Part shown: positions 36,495 through 48,837 of the stretch, in pieces
Layout of the letters: each line of letters begins with the position of its first letter
Position numbering within the stretch: position 1 is the stretch's first letter
Assembly (NCBI GenBank): GCA_013397115.1
Contig: VWZW01007179.1
Coordinates: forward strand, 492,579 to 556,578
DNA from: Edolisoma coerulescens
Taxonomy: Eukaryota; Chordata; Aves; Passeriformes; Campephagidae
Reading direction: 5' to 3'
Length of the DNA: 64,000 bases
Made by a program: the position numbers and the translations under genes
Notes under the pieces: generated by a model
What the model was told of the DNA's origin: nothing
What the model saw: the letters and a program-made list of their open reading frames with translations, nothing else
Database searches by the model: none

Positions 36495-37341
36495 TCTGTA
36501 AACGCCTGGCATGGGTTGGAGATGGTTGGAAGACGTGTTGGTACTTGTTAGAGACCAGTTTTGGAAACAGAGTTCTCATTCTCCTTTCATTGATATTGTA
36601 CAATTTAGGGATAACTCCACGGCAGTCAGTACAACACCGAGAGGAAAACAGAGTGAAAAATGTCTTCCCACCCAAAAGAAGGTGTTTCTTGGCAGATGCA
36701 TTCTGGCTGTGGCCTGTAGGTTGCAGCAGTGCATGCTTTTCATTAGAACACGCCACTCCATCCTTTGTTTTCCCAAAGTGGAATTCCCCAGTGAGATAAA
36801 CCAACTTGTGTTTGGCCGTATCACTTAAAAAAAAAAATAAACAACCAGCCTTGATCTTGCTGGTGCGACAAAAGGATGTTACTTCTTCAGCTTTTTGCTG
36901 CGTGGATGTGAGCTATGCTGAGCCCTTTGGACCAAGTGAAGCAGCAGCACAGGAGGGCCTTCCCAGCGTGGTGGGAAAACAGTGGGAAAGACTAGGACAC
37001 ACCATGAGAAATGCTGGGAAAATCTGGGCCTGGAGGTCGCATCCCATTAGGTCAATTAAATTTCTATATTTTGAGTTATTTTTGGATCCAAAGTTTGCAC
37101 AGATCCATGTAGTTGTCAATCCAATGTGTCACTCAGCAATGGAGGTGTGCAAAGAATGCCCCACCACACACAGGATTGCAGTGAGAAACTGCTCCACTTT
37201 AACATGATCCTATCATGTGCTACAGGAATTAAAAACTTTAGCAGATGGCACTGATGTAACTCGGCTGCAAAGATAGGAATAAACAACAACTTTGTATGTC
37301 AAGTTCATTCACTTCGTTGATTACTCACAAAATATTAAATA

Positions 37342-37385
37342 TTTTTTGACTTCGTGACTGTAGTGCTAGAAAGATGAAGAGAATA
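37342..37385. repeat. 44-bp direct repeat, copy B
   Basis: Partner of copy A at 36451-36494, 40 of 44 identical and in the same orientation. Sequence similarity ends abruptly to the right of both copies. To the left, only a shared T-rich lead-in remains. The segment lies about 370 bases before the end of the large CR1. Confidence 0.8.
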
Positions 37386-37754
37386 GTTGGGAAAATAATA
37401 GCTAGTAGGAAAGAAAAATAGTACAAACCAAAATTGTGTGCATGTTTAAATGACAAAATGTTCTGTTTTGCACCAAGAAATGCTGAGAGGAATCCAGCAC
37501 TTTGTAAAGCCAGCCATAAACATATAAGAATATATGAATGCCAATGGAAATTATTGACTGAACAATCTCCTTTTTGGTGGGAAATGTTTTATCAATATTT
37601 ATGCTGCTCTGCTTGAAATACTAAAGGCAGAATGGAAAAAAATGTCAAAACTCTGAAAAAATTTAGAGCATGTTTTCAACTGGCTCAAAACCAGAAGTCA
37701 TCATGTGATTTTTTTTTTTTTTCAAGAAAAAGCAGTCTCTGTTTCTTCAGATTC

Positions 37755-39050
37755 ATTTGGTTTAAGGCCAGAAAGGACCTTTAGATCATTTACTCTGGCA
37801 TTTTGTTTAATGAAGGCCAGTTACCCCTATATTTAGCCTGAAAACTTATATTTGGTTAACTTTTTTTTCCAGAAATGCAAATAGCATCTAGTTTTGATCT
37901 GTATATACTGAGAACTGCAGAACCCACCATTTCCTCTGTGTTTTCTGCAAGCAATTTATAACTTTCCCAATTAAAATGTGTTCTTGATTGCTCCCTTAAA
38001 ATTGAGTCTTCACATTCCAGACCTTGCTTCTTGTCATGCTTTGCTGCTTTAGATCAAAGGGTCCTCCAATGTTTTCTCCTTTTGTGTGTATAAACACACT
38101 GCAATCACCTTTCCATTGTTCTGTTGCTTAACCAGATTGATTGAATTACATAAAAAATACATAAGACATTTTACTAAATTATTTTAGACTTGTTCCTTAT
38201 TCAATTTTTCAGCAGCCTTAAAAAATGCAAGTGCTAAAACAGGACAGTTTTGCTGGTGCTGTGTGCAGAGGTAAGAATCCACCCCCAATTCTCTTCTTTT
38301 AGAATATCCAAAGGTCAAATTTGCTTATTTGCCTTTTTTTTATTCTTTCCTAGAATGAGGGCTCATATTCAGCTGCTTAACTCTTTCCCAGCTCTCTGCT
38401 TCATGCAGTCCTCCTCGCTGCCTGGATGACCTACATTCCTCACTGACAGCTGTGAAACTTTGGTTGAATTAAACCCAAATCCAAAGTGCCCAAAATTGAT
38501 AAGCAATGCATATTGATCTCCATGATTAACCCCTTATTTTCTGATCTTGATCCTGCATGTCAGATTGCTGAGGCTTTGCAACCATTGGCTGTGGTTGCCT
38601 TGCAACCATATCATGCTACAAACAACCTCTCCTCTACAGATGTTTCATAATGTTTTCATTAGCAGCATGTTGTGTTCTGCTGACTCCTGTGACTCACCAA
38701 ACTCCGTGTGTTGCATCCCTGTGGTTGTCTTTATCAAGCAAATTTGTAATCTCATCAGAGAGTGACATCAGATTTATGTGATGGGGCCTGTTTACCATAA
38801 AACCACGATTACTAGCATTAATTATATTTCTAGACTTGATTATTTTAATTAATTATCTTTATTAATTGGTGTTTTTATCAGCTTCGCCTCGGCTGGCATT
38901 GATGCTGGCCAGCTGGCTCACACTTGAGCTCCCCTTGACTCCTGGCACCACACGAGCTGTCGTCCACTTTTCAGGAATTCTCTCTGTGTTAGCATATTTA
39001 TTAAAAACTAATTTCAGCAGGCTGGATCTTTGTGGCTCAGGCACTTAATG
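37755..39050 (-). mobile_element. Ancient CR1 retroposon, 1.3 kb, with decayed reverse transcriptase
   Basis: The 3' end lies at about 37755 (+ strand AAGGCCAGAAAGGACC, then TTTAGATCATTTACTCTGG). The copy runs leftward in the old amniote CR1 order through GCAGAACCCACCATTTCC, TTTTGCTGGTGCTG, GTGCAGAGGTAAGAA and GGCTCATATTCAGCTG. Further 5', minus-strand translation still shows reverse-transcriptase blocks in one frame: F-x-K ... IPEKWTTARVVP (38943-38978), VSQLASI (38901-38921, from the VSLTSI motif), and IIN-A ... GFM-x-NR ... NL-x-S ... DEIT (38745-38825). Stops interrupt the frame between blocks, so it is dead. Similarity fades past 39050. It is much older than typical bird CR1s. Confidence 0.82.
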
Positions 39051-41957
39051 TCACTGGTATTCTCTGTGCCCTTCTTCTCCAGAGGCAATAGCTTTCCTAA
39101 TAAGTGTTGGGAGGGGGAACTGTCATCGCAGCACCGTCACCCAGGAGTTCCTCTATGTCATGGCAACTTCCATGTTAAACTGGCAGGAGTTAGCACCTTT
39201 GGGCTTTTCTGTCATTGCTGAGCAATTGTTTTAGTTCTACTTCTTATGGTGTGGATAAAATCAGATGGTAGAAGCATTTCACCTACAACTTCAGGACAGA
39301 TATGTGAGATGTACGAGCTTTAGCAACCACCAGGCTCCAAAAGTCTTCTCTTGTGTACAGATTTCTGTAGTTCTGCTGCAGTCAGAGGCAGTGAATCACT
39401 CCAATCTGTCCCACACTGAGGCCAGCATTACCCCAGAGAGCTCAACCACCAGGAATCTCCCAATGATCCGTGCAGGCTTGCATCCATTTCTCCACCAGCA
39501 CAGGCCACGACTGCGCTCCTGGGGAGCAATATCGGCCTTGCGTGGGCTGCAGTGGAGACTTGTGCTGTGACGTTTCCATGTGAGCAGCACTAAAAACAGC
39601 CTCAGGCACTCTCTGAGTCTTTCAAACAGAGCTTCTATTTAATTTGGTGTGTTATGGAAAACTCTGGGCAAGTTTTCCACTCAGAGACATTATATTTTAA
39701 GGGCACTCTGTGAAGTACAGCATTCTTTTTTTATCATTTATCTCTAGGAAAATAAATAGAAGTCCTCATAACAATTAAATACCCATCTGTTACTCTCAGG
39801 AAGCCAGGGGTATAATGACAGAAAAGTAAACCAATCTTTTCATCAGTTGTTGGGTATTTAGATTCAGTGATCAAGAAGACAGACCAATGAAACACATATT
39901 CTAGTTTACCTGCCTAAAGGAGAAGGAAAATCATGACAGAAGAACCATTTGGGTCCAACTCCCAGACATGATGGAAAAGAAATTAAATGCAAAATTGTCC
40001 AGATTCACTATGGAACCATCCATCTACAGATCTTCTTCCTTCTTGGAAGTGCATGTGACACTGTGGTAGAATTGCAAATGGATCTATAGCACAGAATGTG
40101 TGATCAAAACCAAATTTGTGAGCGAGAGAGAAGAATTTTGCCAAAGAATCTGGTAATTTAGTACAGGTTTAAAAATCTCTGTCTCAGGTATAAGTAGTAG
40201 CCTCATCAGCAGTACCTCCAACCACTCCATAGCCGTGCTGCCTGTTGTTCTGGGAAGAACCTTATGCACAAGCATTGGATGCTCTGATTTGGGCTGTATT
40301 CACAGAATCCTTTTAAATCTGGCCAACAAATGCCAAAATCCTGACTGAAAAGTTGTGATATAAGAAGCACTTGTTAAAGCTGCCTGCAAACATATCTCTC
40401 ATCATCCCCGTTCTGCATACCCAGAGGTTAGCTCAAATAGCTGACAACAATGTCAAGCATATCTTGTTTATGCTATAATTATCTTTACTCACATATGTCA
40501 CCAAACATAATTGTTTTCTCAGTGTTTTAAGAGTCCTTTTAGAGATAGGGAGATGTGGAAATGTCTTTCTAACATGAGTTTAGGAGCATCTGAAAGAAGC
40601 TGCAGCTGAAGAGAGGCTGGGATCTGCACAGCTGTTTGTGCTCCCAGCTGGTTTTTGTCTGTTCTCCGGGTGGAGCAGACATTGATAGCTGTTCCCTTAT
40701 AAAATATGTAACAGCGCTTTATGACCTAATATATTTTCCAATCCTAGGGCCTGATCCAGAGTCCACTTGGCTCCCAGAGCAGGCTTCCAGTGCCACTGGC
40801 AGAGCTCTATCAAATTCTTAATGAACCAAGGCTAGTGAGGGGTAATTTAGGGCCATTATCTTTGTAGGGTTGCATATGCTTGGGTGATGCTCCAACATTT
40901 GCCTCCAGACTTCTCTCCCTGCTGCTTCTCTTGCCTTCATGAGCTGTTTTCCACCACCCTTCAGAGATTTATCCACGACAGCTCTGGGTCTCTTACACTG
41001 TCTGAGGCCACTTGCCACCGAGTCGCAGCCATGGTGCTGTCTCGCCTCCTTGGCAGCCTTCCCCAGGAGAGCTCCAGGCCCCATGGTGGTTGATAATGTC
41101 TGGTGACATTTTGTGGCACTCCTTCAGCCTCGTCAGCCTTGTCATGCTTCCCTGTGTCATGCACCATCAACTGCAGGCTCCTAATTGCAACTTGGTATTT
41201 GAGTTCATTGGCAAGGGTTGCTTATGGGCCAGTGTGTGCTTCCAGAGCCTCGGAGAGCGGAGTGACAGGCAGAGCACACTGGAGCTTTTTGTCAGGGGAG
41301 AGCTCTGCAGAGCCCTTCACAGGGGGCTTGTTTCCACATGCAGGGTGTAGCCTGAATTTGGGACATGTGAGCGAAGGCAGGAGCCAGACTGCTGAAACCA
41401 GAGAGACTGAAACCAGCCAGAGGGAAGGGGAAGATTCTGTGCTTGCTTGTGGGCTTGGAACCCAATGCCCTGGTTGAAACCCATCTCTGCCTTCTTTAGG
41501 TCACACAAACTGTGGCTCCAAAGCCAGGATCCAGCCCTTCTGCCAGCAAATTCTGCTTTGCTCGTTATGAGCACGGGCTGCTCGAGCAAACAAACATTTC
41601 TCTGCCTCTTCTGCTCAAGAGTAGGCTCTGCTGGCTTTCCCCCACGCTGGAGGTGATCCAAAAGGGCTGAAGCAATTTCGGAGCTAGTAGGGGTGTGCCA
41701 AGTGCATGTACATCTCACTGGCTTGATGTGGTTGTGCTGGGGACTCCAAATGTTTCACACCTACCCAATGTTTCTGGGAAACGTTGTTTCCACTCCTGCA
41801 GTTCCTGGTTTTTGCTCTTGTTTGTGCTTGTCCGTAGATCAAATGAGGCTAATGACTGAGGGATAGCCATGCTTCCCAGGGATTTGAGGACTTAAATGGT
41901 TGAAAGCTATTAAGAGACGTGCTTGGCTGTTGAATACATTGAAGCCTTTTGCTACAG
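39051..41957. other. Unique non-coding sequence, possibly intron
   Basis: No exon is recognised between the CR1 and the candidate exon at 41958. If that exon is real, this stretch is intronic. Short and mid-sized frames (133 codons minus at 41317-41718, for example) have no family signature. Confidence 0.45.
40747..40770. repeat. Possible palindromic MITE left arm
   Basis: GGGCCTGATCCAGAGTCCAC resembles the left arm of the same fossil palindromic family seen at 10151 and 17721. The right arm is missing. Confidence 0.3.
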
Positions 41958-42129
41958 GGGATCATCCTAAAGGCTTCGAGGAAACAACAGCTCAGTATTT
42001 TGACAACATCGACTCACAACTTTTAGACGAGTCTTTTTCAGATCCTAATGTAGGTCGTGGCTGCAAATTAATTTGTTCCATGTGCCACTATGATGTAAAA
42101 TACATTGGGAAAAACAGGGTTTGCCCAGG
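41958..42129 (+). CDS. Candidate internal coding exon, zinc-ribbon-like C-terminal region of an unrecognised protein
   Basis: The exon is 172 bases, bounded by CCTTTTGCTACAG on the left and CCCAGG|GTGAGA on the right. One frame is open across all of it: acidic residues (FEETTAQYFDNIDSQ, then LLDESFSDPNVG) followed by GCKLICSMCHYDV and NRVCPG. The Cys-x2-Cys then Cys-Pro spacing is that of a zinc ribbon or knuckle. The acceptor is phase 1 and the donor phase 2, so the last codon begins GG. In frame, TGA follows immediately in the intron. I do not recognise the protein. A C-terminal zinc knuckle on a long WD40/TPR protein, as in ciliary transport A-complex subunits, is one loose possibility. 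Alternatives are a retrocopy fragment or a chance frame. Sequence quality and splice edges make a real exon more likely than not. Confidence 0.55.
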
Positions 42130-43014
42130 GTGAGAAAAAATTATGTTTACTAAACAGTTGTAGTCCGGTTTATTTTTTATTTTCTACCCTGTGCTTTCCC
42201 ATGCTTCGCTTCTCCCTCCTCCCTCCTTGTTTTCCTGCATTAGTAGCCTGATACACAGGACTGGGGTAACCAGTTTTAACTCCCTGTGCTCTCCAGACCT
42301 CTGGCTGTGCAGGCAGAGGGGACCCATCCCAGTCTCGTTAGGGCTCCTCTGCATCCCCCTTGGGCTTTTTAGACATTGCATGAACTGAGGCAGTGCCTTA
42401 TTTTAATAAACCGTGTGTTTGATTAATAGATTTTTAAGGCTTGGTTGGTGATGCTAGAGAGGAGCTTTACATGTGGCCTCTCCAGTGCTGTTGCAGTGGA
42501 TTTGCTCTGGAATCACAAATTGGTGCAGAAGAATGAAAATCCCAATTGCTGTTACCTGAGATGAAAGCCCTGCAATCACCACTGCCATCTGGGGACAATT
42601 AATCCTGCAACAGCTCACCAGACTCATTTCTTCTATTTGGTGTCTAAGCTCTTCTGCAGATTTGAAAGAGCTGCTGGAGCAAGGGAGAGGTGGGGTTTGG
42701 GGTCTCATCCCAGTACAGCTGCCTGGGGAATCCCAGTGGGAGCACCAGTGCAGAGTTTGTTTAACAACTTTTGTCCCAATCCCCTTCTGCCATCGCTCAA
42801 AACTTCACCCACTGTTGTACAGGCTCTCTGTGTGCCTAGAAAGGTATTTCTGGCCACTTGAACCAAACTAATTCAGGCCCTTTGAAGACTGCAGAGCCTG
42901 GAGAAAGAATAATTTTCTCATATATATATAAAAGTTGAACTTCTGTCTCTATTGGTTTTTCAATTCTGTTTCTGAGTGGTTGTGCTAAAATGCCACGAGA
43001 CAAAAGCATCACAG
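42130..43014 (+). other. Putative last intron
   Basis: This is the sequence between the two candidate exons, opening with GTGAGA. It has no repeat signature. A possible branch-point word TGCTAAA lies at 42983-42989, about 25 bases before the downstream acceptor. The pyrimidine tract before that acceptor is poor, which is the weakest part of the model. Confidence 0.35.
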
Positions 43015-43081
43015 TATGAGCCCTCACTGTGGAAAAAGTATTGAAAATGTAGTGAAACTACATGATAGATGTCCAAGTTGA
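43015..43081 (+). CDS. Candidate terminal coding exon with stop codon
   Basis: With the acceptor at GCATCACAG|TATGAG (43014) or at the next AG six bases on (43020), the phase-2 donor of the upstream exon joins to complete a Gly codon. The frame then reads PHCGKSIENVVKLHDRCPS and stops at TGA (43079-43081). The Cys-Gly-Lys and Arg-Cys-Pro pieces resemble the second half of a double zinc ribbon, which fits the Cys-rich end of the upstream exon. Codon phase and domain logic support the link. The weak pyrimidine tract and the short exon argue for caution. Which of the two AG acceptors is used cannot be decided. Confidence 0.4.
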
Positions 43082-43735
43082 AAGTTGAAGCCTTTTTCCT
43101 GGAGTGTCTTTGTCAGCTGCTAAGTCAGCCACGTCAAGACTGAGGGTCACCGTGATGTTGGGAGCCCTGTGCAGTGAAAAAGGCAGTGAAAGATCACATT
43201 TTCCCTGTTTAGCTTTTCAGTTCTTTGTACTGCATTTCTAGGAAAACTTGATTTTTACAGCACATTAGAGAGCAGGTCTTGTGTTGTCAGAATGGTGCAG
43301 CTCCACCTAAGTCTGTAGATCTCAGGTGGTTTGTGGTAATTAAGGGTGGCACTGAGCCTCAGCACTCTGTCAGAGAAAGCAAAATGTTTAGTTCCTCTAA
43401 AGAAAAATGGGTATCTATTAGCTGTTAAAATGTGAAAAAGAAAAATCTTGCATTAATATGCTCCACACCAGCAAAAGGGGCATTTTATCACTTTTTCACC
43501 CTGTGTGTGAAAATGTTGTACAGTTTTGCAAGCAGTGGAAGTGTGATCAACAGGGAGACAGAGCCTGTGTGACTTAGAGAAAAGAAACAGCACAATGAGA
43601 GAATGTAAATATTTATGAAAAGACAAAATAATGTATGTAAAATTATCTTAAAATTGAGACATGTGGATGCTATCACCAAGGATAATATAAAGGGAGAGAC
43701 AAAAAAATAAATGCCAGTTATAGGGATTTTGGTGT
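43082..43735 (+). other. Putative 3' untranslated region
   Basis: If the terminal exon is right, the message continues from the stop codon to a polyadenylation signal. The first clear AATAAA lies at 43706-43711, giving a UTR of about 650 bases. No coding sequence or repeat is seen in it. Confidence 0.3.
43706..43711 (+). terminator. AATAAA polyadenylation signal candidate
   Basis: This is the first canonical AATAAA downstream of the candidate stop codon at 43081. TG-rich sequence (TTTTGGTGTAATCTGG) follows within about 20-35 bases, as expected of a downstream element. Confidence 0.35.
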
Positions 43736-46700
43736 AATCTGGTAAAATGCATGTGGCTACACAGTACAGTTTGACCCTGCAGTTTTAAATTCAGGAAAAT
43801 ATCTCTCAGGATGACATTAGTGCCAACATCTCATACCTGTGCCCAGCAGGATGCTGCTTTCCCCCCTCAGATCTGTCTCACGTTGGACCACAGCTTCCAT
43901 TTCTTGTTCAGACCAACTCTCATCGCTCTCATGGTGCTAAATTTTCTTCTCATTTGCATGGAAATGGAAGGACTGAAGGATGTCGTTCCCAGGTCACAAT
44001 GTCAGATTTCCAATCAGATCATCAAAATTAAAAAGCAGTTTGATAAACCCAATTTTCCAGCTGAAAACACAGTATTTATAATAGTTGTAATCTTTGTAAA
44101 TTATTTCTGACCCAGTTTTCATATATAAATGTCCTTGCAGCACTGGCTTTTTTTTCTTTCTTTCTCTTTTCAGTGCCTATTTGCTGTTTCTTGCTGAGAC
44201 ATAAAACATTATCATGTAAATGGTAGTTTCCTTAGAAAGCAAATCCACTGGGATTTTTAATTAGAATATCTTTGTGAACATCTGAACCAAACTGTAGCAC
44301 ACTGTGAAGTCTTGAAGTGATGCTGAGCAGCAGTGCTCACGTTGTTATTTCACATTTGCTGTTAGAACTATTTGGCAAAGATAAGACTTCAAAATACACA
44401 GCTCAGTCACATAAAAGTTCTTGCAACTGTGGCAAAGTGAGGGAGCTTGAAGTATATACAAAAACCTTCTTTGGTAGAAGGAGCAGGACAAAATGTGCAA
44501 TGAGAAATTCTATTAGTAATCTTTAATTTATTATGAGGGCAATTTTCAGAATGCAATGTCAAGGTCCTTCATGTTTATGAACATTTTCTGTGCTCACCTA
44601 ATAACTGAGAGTCAAGGAGAATTTATCAAATTAATTTTAGTTTTGGCTGGAGAGTTAGACTTTTTAAAGAGTGCTAATGATTTTTGCCCAGGCATTAATA
44701 AATCTGCAGTAAGGCCCAGCATGCAAAAGAAAAATGAAGGGACGTTTTTGTCCTTCAATCCCTTTCTCTTGGAAGGCTGGAAATGCTGTTTGTCTGTGCT
44801 GCTGGTGCTAGGGACAGACTTTAGAGTGTGTGGGACAAGGCCCAAATGGCAGTGCCGTTCGAGGGACAGCTCTAACAAAAGTCAGTGTTACCCTTTGTCT
44901 GTGGGGAGGTGCCAGTGTGCCATGGCTGGGAATTTGAGGGAACAGCATCACCTTCATCAAGCAGAAGCAGAGCTCTGGATGGCAGCAAACGTGTGTCTGA
45001 GAAGGGTGGGTCTGCACAGATCCTCATTTTCAGCTTTTTCCTGAGCATCTTCTGATGAGCATTGCTGGAAACAGCTACTCCTGCTCTTCTGGTGCAGTCT
45101 GGCTCTTTTCAGGAGCTTTCCCTTAATTGCACAGCAGCCTCAGCCACTGGTGTCCCACAGGAATGGACATTGCAGCCCAGAGGCCGTGTCCAGGCAGAAA
45201 TCCATTTCACTACAGTGAGAACCTGAGCATCTCCAGCTCCCGTTTGCCTCATGGGCAGCTGAAGACATTAATCATCTCACACAGGACCCTGAACATCTTT
45301 CCTCATCCTAAATGAGGATAAACAATGAAGTTGACTTTAGTTTTTGCAGAAAAGTGGATGTTACTGAACGTGAAGCTGAGAATACAGTTCAGTCTCTTGC
45401 TGCTGCCTCTGCAGGGAAAAATGTAATTATATTGAGCTCTAAGTAACTTTGTTTGGGACAACTTATTTAGTCTCTATGAAAGTCCCAGTCCATTCCCCAG
45501 AGCATTTAAAAATGAGTGCTGGTGTCCAGCCTATTGCCATGGCAGCCCTGGGAGGGTTTATGTGATACACAGCACACCAGAGCCTTCCAGTAATTCCTCT
45601 GTAGGTTAATTCTGAAAACAGAGCTCTGCAAGCCCAGGCTAATACAATATGCAGAGGTACAGCAAAGCCTGGACAGACATTTACAGTGAAGGAAAGCAGT
45701 GGACAGAAGCCAAAAGCCCAGCTTTTCTCCATTTTCATTTCCTCGTAAATACAAATACTCAACATCCATTGCTCTCTCCTGCAGTGTCACATGCTTGGAT
45801 TGAGTGCTGTGAGTGTCTATTTCTGCTATCAGTGATGGATAAATTCCCAATGAACTGCTTCCAGACAGTGGATCTTTCTAGGTGGCATCATTCAAGCAGC
45901 TTCTTGCAAACTCTGTCTCAGTTTAAGTGAGTGAAGGATTAACAGAGTGAGACACAGCGAGGAAAGCAAGCCCTGGGATTTGAAAGCAGCCAAAGCAAAC
46001 ATACTGAGGAAAACAGACTTGAGGATCTTTGATACCTTTGAGTAGTTTGGGGTTTTTTTTTAAGAGCTGGAGTGCTATTTCTTCTAAAATGGGTTATGGG
46101 TAGGGTTCAGGAATCTTTCTGTATCAGGCATTTTCTCCCCATAGGTACAGCAAATACTCTCTTCCCTGAGCAGAGTCAGTGAGGAGCATGTGAGGCTCAG
46201 GGTGAAATCTCTCCTGCATTATCTGATGTCAAATATGCATCTGGATTGACTCCCAGGTCCATTCTCATCTCTTTCGACTTGCAAAAAGCCATGGCAAGAA
46301 TCCAGGAAAGAGGTGGAACACCCAGTAAAAATTGAGAGTGCTCACTACACCCAAATACTTAAAATCTGAAGGTATTGCTTAAGGAGTTTGCTGTGCAAAG
46401 GAATTATAGGCTAGAAGGCAACAAAAAGACAAACAAATTTAAGTTGATGGACAGAGACATTTGTAAAACCACCTCCTTTTTATCTGGGCATAAATTCTCT
46501 CTGCTCCTCTTTCCTCCAATGAGGCTTAAACGGAGCAAATGCTTAGATCATGTTCTTTCACAGATGCTTCTGTAAATGGGAACTCAGAAATACCAGGTGA
46601 GGCCTTGATTCTGCAAAGACATGGCACACATGGGGCTGTCTCCTGGTGTGCAGTCCCCAGGGGTTGGTGCAGCTCTGTGCCAGAGATGCTGCAGAAAGAG

Positions 46701-47130
46701 GTTCTGCCCCCGAGGGATGTCATCACCCACCACGGCAGAATTCACACTGCTCTTCCTGCTCCTGTGAGCTAAGGACAGCCGAGTTGGAATTTTCCATCAA
46801 GATGCTTTTTCTAAAGAAAATACAATTTCTGAAGGCGGGGGAGATGGTGCCTTTTTGCAGTTTTAATTGGAAAAAAAAAATTTGCCTTGGGAGTTACAGG
46901 CTCAGGCTGCCTTGATAAACACAAACATATTCTGGCAAATGGAACAACACTGACGTGTCATTTCCCTGTGAGTAACCAGCAGATCTCTGAGTATTGGTGA
47001 GAAGAATCAGGTTATTCTTTTTTGGCTACCTCACACTGGAGAAAATTTCCCTACTAGAGCATCTTTAATAGGCACTTCAATGCTTTCACATAAATCATTT
47101 AGAGTTTAAAGGGTTTTCTCAATGCTTTGG

Positions 47131-47447
47131 AAAAAAAAAAAAAAGGAACCCTTCTCTGGTACTTGTTGATATGGCAAGATTTTTGCCCTACTAGATAACA
47201 GGGATCAGACCTAAAGTGTCTGATCTGTGGGTCTTTATGAGAGAACCAGCACTCAGTGTGCCAAAGTACACATCTGGCCAGCAGGTTAACACATTTGTGG
47301 GAAAAGGCACGTTCCATTCCAACTTATAATACACAACAAATGCTTGGTGGCTTAAAAAAAAAAAAAACAACCCACAGCCCAAAACACAAAGATTTGCTAT
47401 TCCAAAACTAAATTGCATGAGGAAAGAAAAGGAAAAAAAAAAAAAAA
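47131..47447. repeat. Cluster of three poly-A tracts
   Basis: A14 at 47131-47144, A14 at 47354-47367 and A15 at 47433-47447 lie within 320 bases on the same strand. No retroposon body was recognised to the left of any of them, so they are recorded simply as homopolymers. Confidence 0.85.
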
Positions 47448-48837
47448 GAAAATAAATGAAAATTTTGTTTTATTTTTCTGTGGAAGCCATATTCCCACAC
47501 GATGGAAACAGTAAAAAATCGAGCTCATAAGGATTTCTGATGATGGGATAAGGTTCTTTGTTCTGAATATAAATTGCTATATTAAAATGTGCTCATAAGA
47601 ACGGCAGCTTCAGTGTGAGTAGCCAAGAATAAGAAACTGAGCTTCACAAAATGACACCTAATGTGAAAGCTGTCCAAAAGACATTACTCCAGATATACTC
47701 CAAAAAAGGCCCATTTGCTTCTGAAGCAAAAGAATGGGTAAAAAAAGCAGAGTGCACCAGACACTTGTTTGGGAGTGGGCTTGTAAATAGGTTTGGAAGT
47801 TGGTGCCTCTTTATTAAAAGCCTTTATAAACCCAGTCAAGCCAATTCCATGAGAATTAGCTTTTGCTGGGTTTATTTTCCTCTGTGGAATGATGTGGGCC
47901 ATGAAAAGACTCCTCTAAGCTGGTGGAATCATTCTTTCTTGCTCCAGAGAAAAGGCAAGGTGGAATTTTTACCCTATGCATTCAACCACGGTGCTGACAC
48001 CAGGCTTTTTTACCCACTTTCCCTAGATCTGGATAAAAGCAGATTTGCTTTTAGTCCCATGAGCACAAGGGGAGCAATTCTACCAGCTGTAGGGAGAGCA
48101 CTCAGCATCCACCCCTTGTGCCAGAGCGAAACCAAGATCTCGATAAACAAAATTTAAATGATATAGATTAAATTTCCATTAACTGATTCTCACTTAACTT
48201 ATGCTGATTTGATGTCAGTGTACTTCCAGGGATACACAAACAGAATTTGAAATGATGAGAGCCCTTTGGGAGATCAGAACTGAAAGCAGTGTAATTTTTT
48301 TTTTTTCCAATGTAAGTAAAGCTGGCTTGAAACTAATTGTATTAGGCTTTATACTTTTTCTGCTAGAGCAGCTGAGGATATGAATGTTTTAAATTAGTGA
48401 AGGCAGTTTCTTAGTGGAAATGAGCCTTGGTGGCTGCTGAGACAGACAGGTAGGGAGAATAAGCTCAGCACATTCCATGAATGCAGGAGTCTGGGTAAAA
48501 AAGAGAAATCCTATTAGTGCCCAGTTAAGAGAATGGCTGTATCATGAATTCAGTGCTTATTAGGGGATCCAGAGGGACTCCCAGCATACAGATGCAAATC
48601 CACAGGAAATTAGGTCCCTGAATTCCAGTGCTCAACGAAATCACTGTTTTTGTGGAGGTGCTCTCAAATATGAATGGTGAGAAATTGGTCTCGTTTATAT
48701 TTCTGTAAATCAAGAATAACCGCAGAGCAAGGAGATGTAGTCATCATTCTTAGATATTTCAACAGCTCCCATGGCCTCAGAATCTGAGGGTTTCTGTATC
48801 TATGTGGATCAATTACTGCCTGTGAGCTGGAGAGATG

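Noticed and set aside
38760..39045. AT-rich block first read as a conserved enhancer
   Set aside because: The minus-strand translation shows CR1 reverse-transcriptase motifs in order and in frame with neighbouring CR1 sequence, so it belongs to the 1.3-kb CR1.
40636..40821. 61-codon frame with a hydrophobic stretch
   Set aside because: No usable donor follows it, and it runs into a palindromic repeat arm, so it is not an exon.
44556..45044. 162-codon open frame on the plus strand downstream of the candidate gene end
   Set aside because: It lies beyond the polyadenylation signal candidate and has no motif. It is probably chance.
47651..48157. 168-codon open frame on the plus strand
   Set aside because: About one frame of this length is expected by chance in 64 kb over six frames at this composition. 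It has no domain and no splice context.
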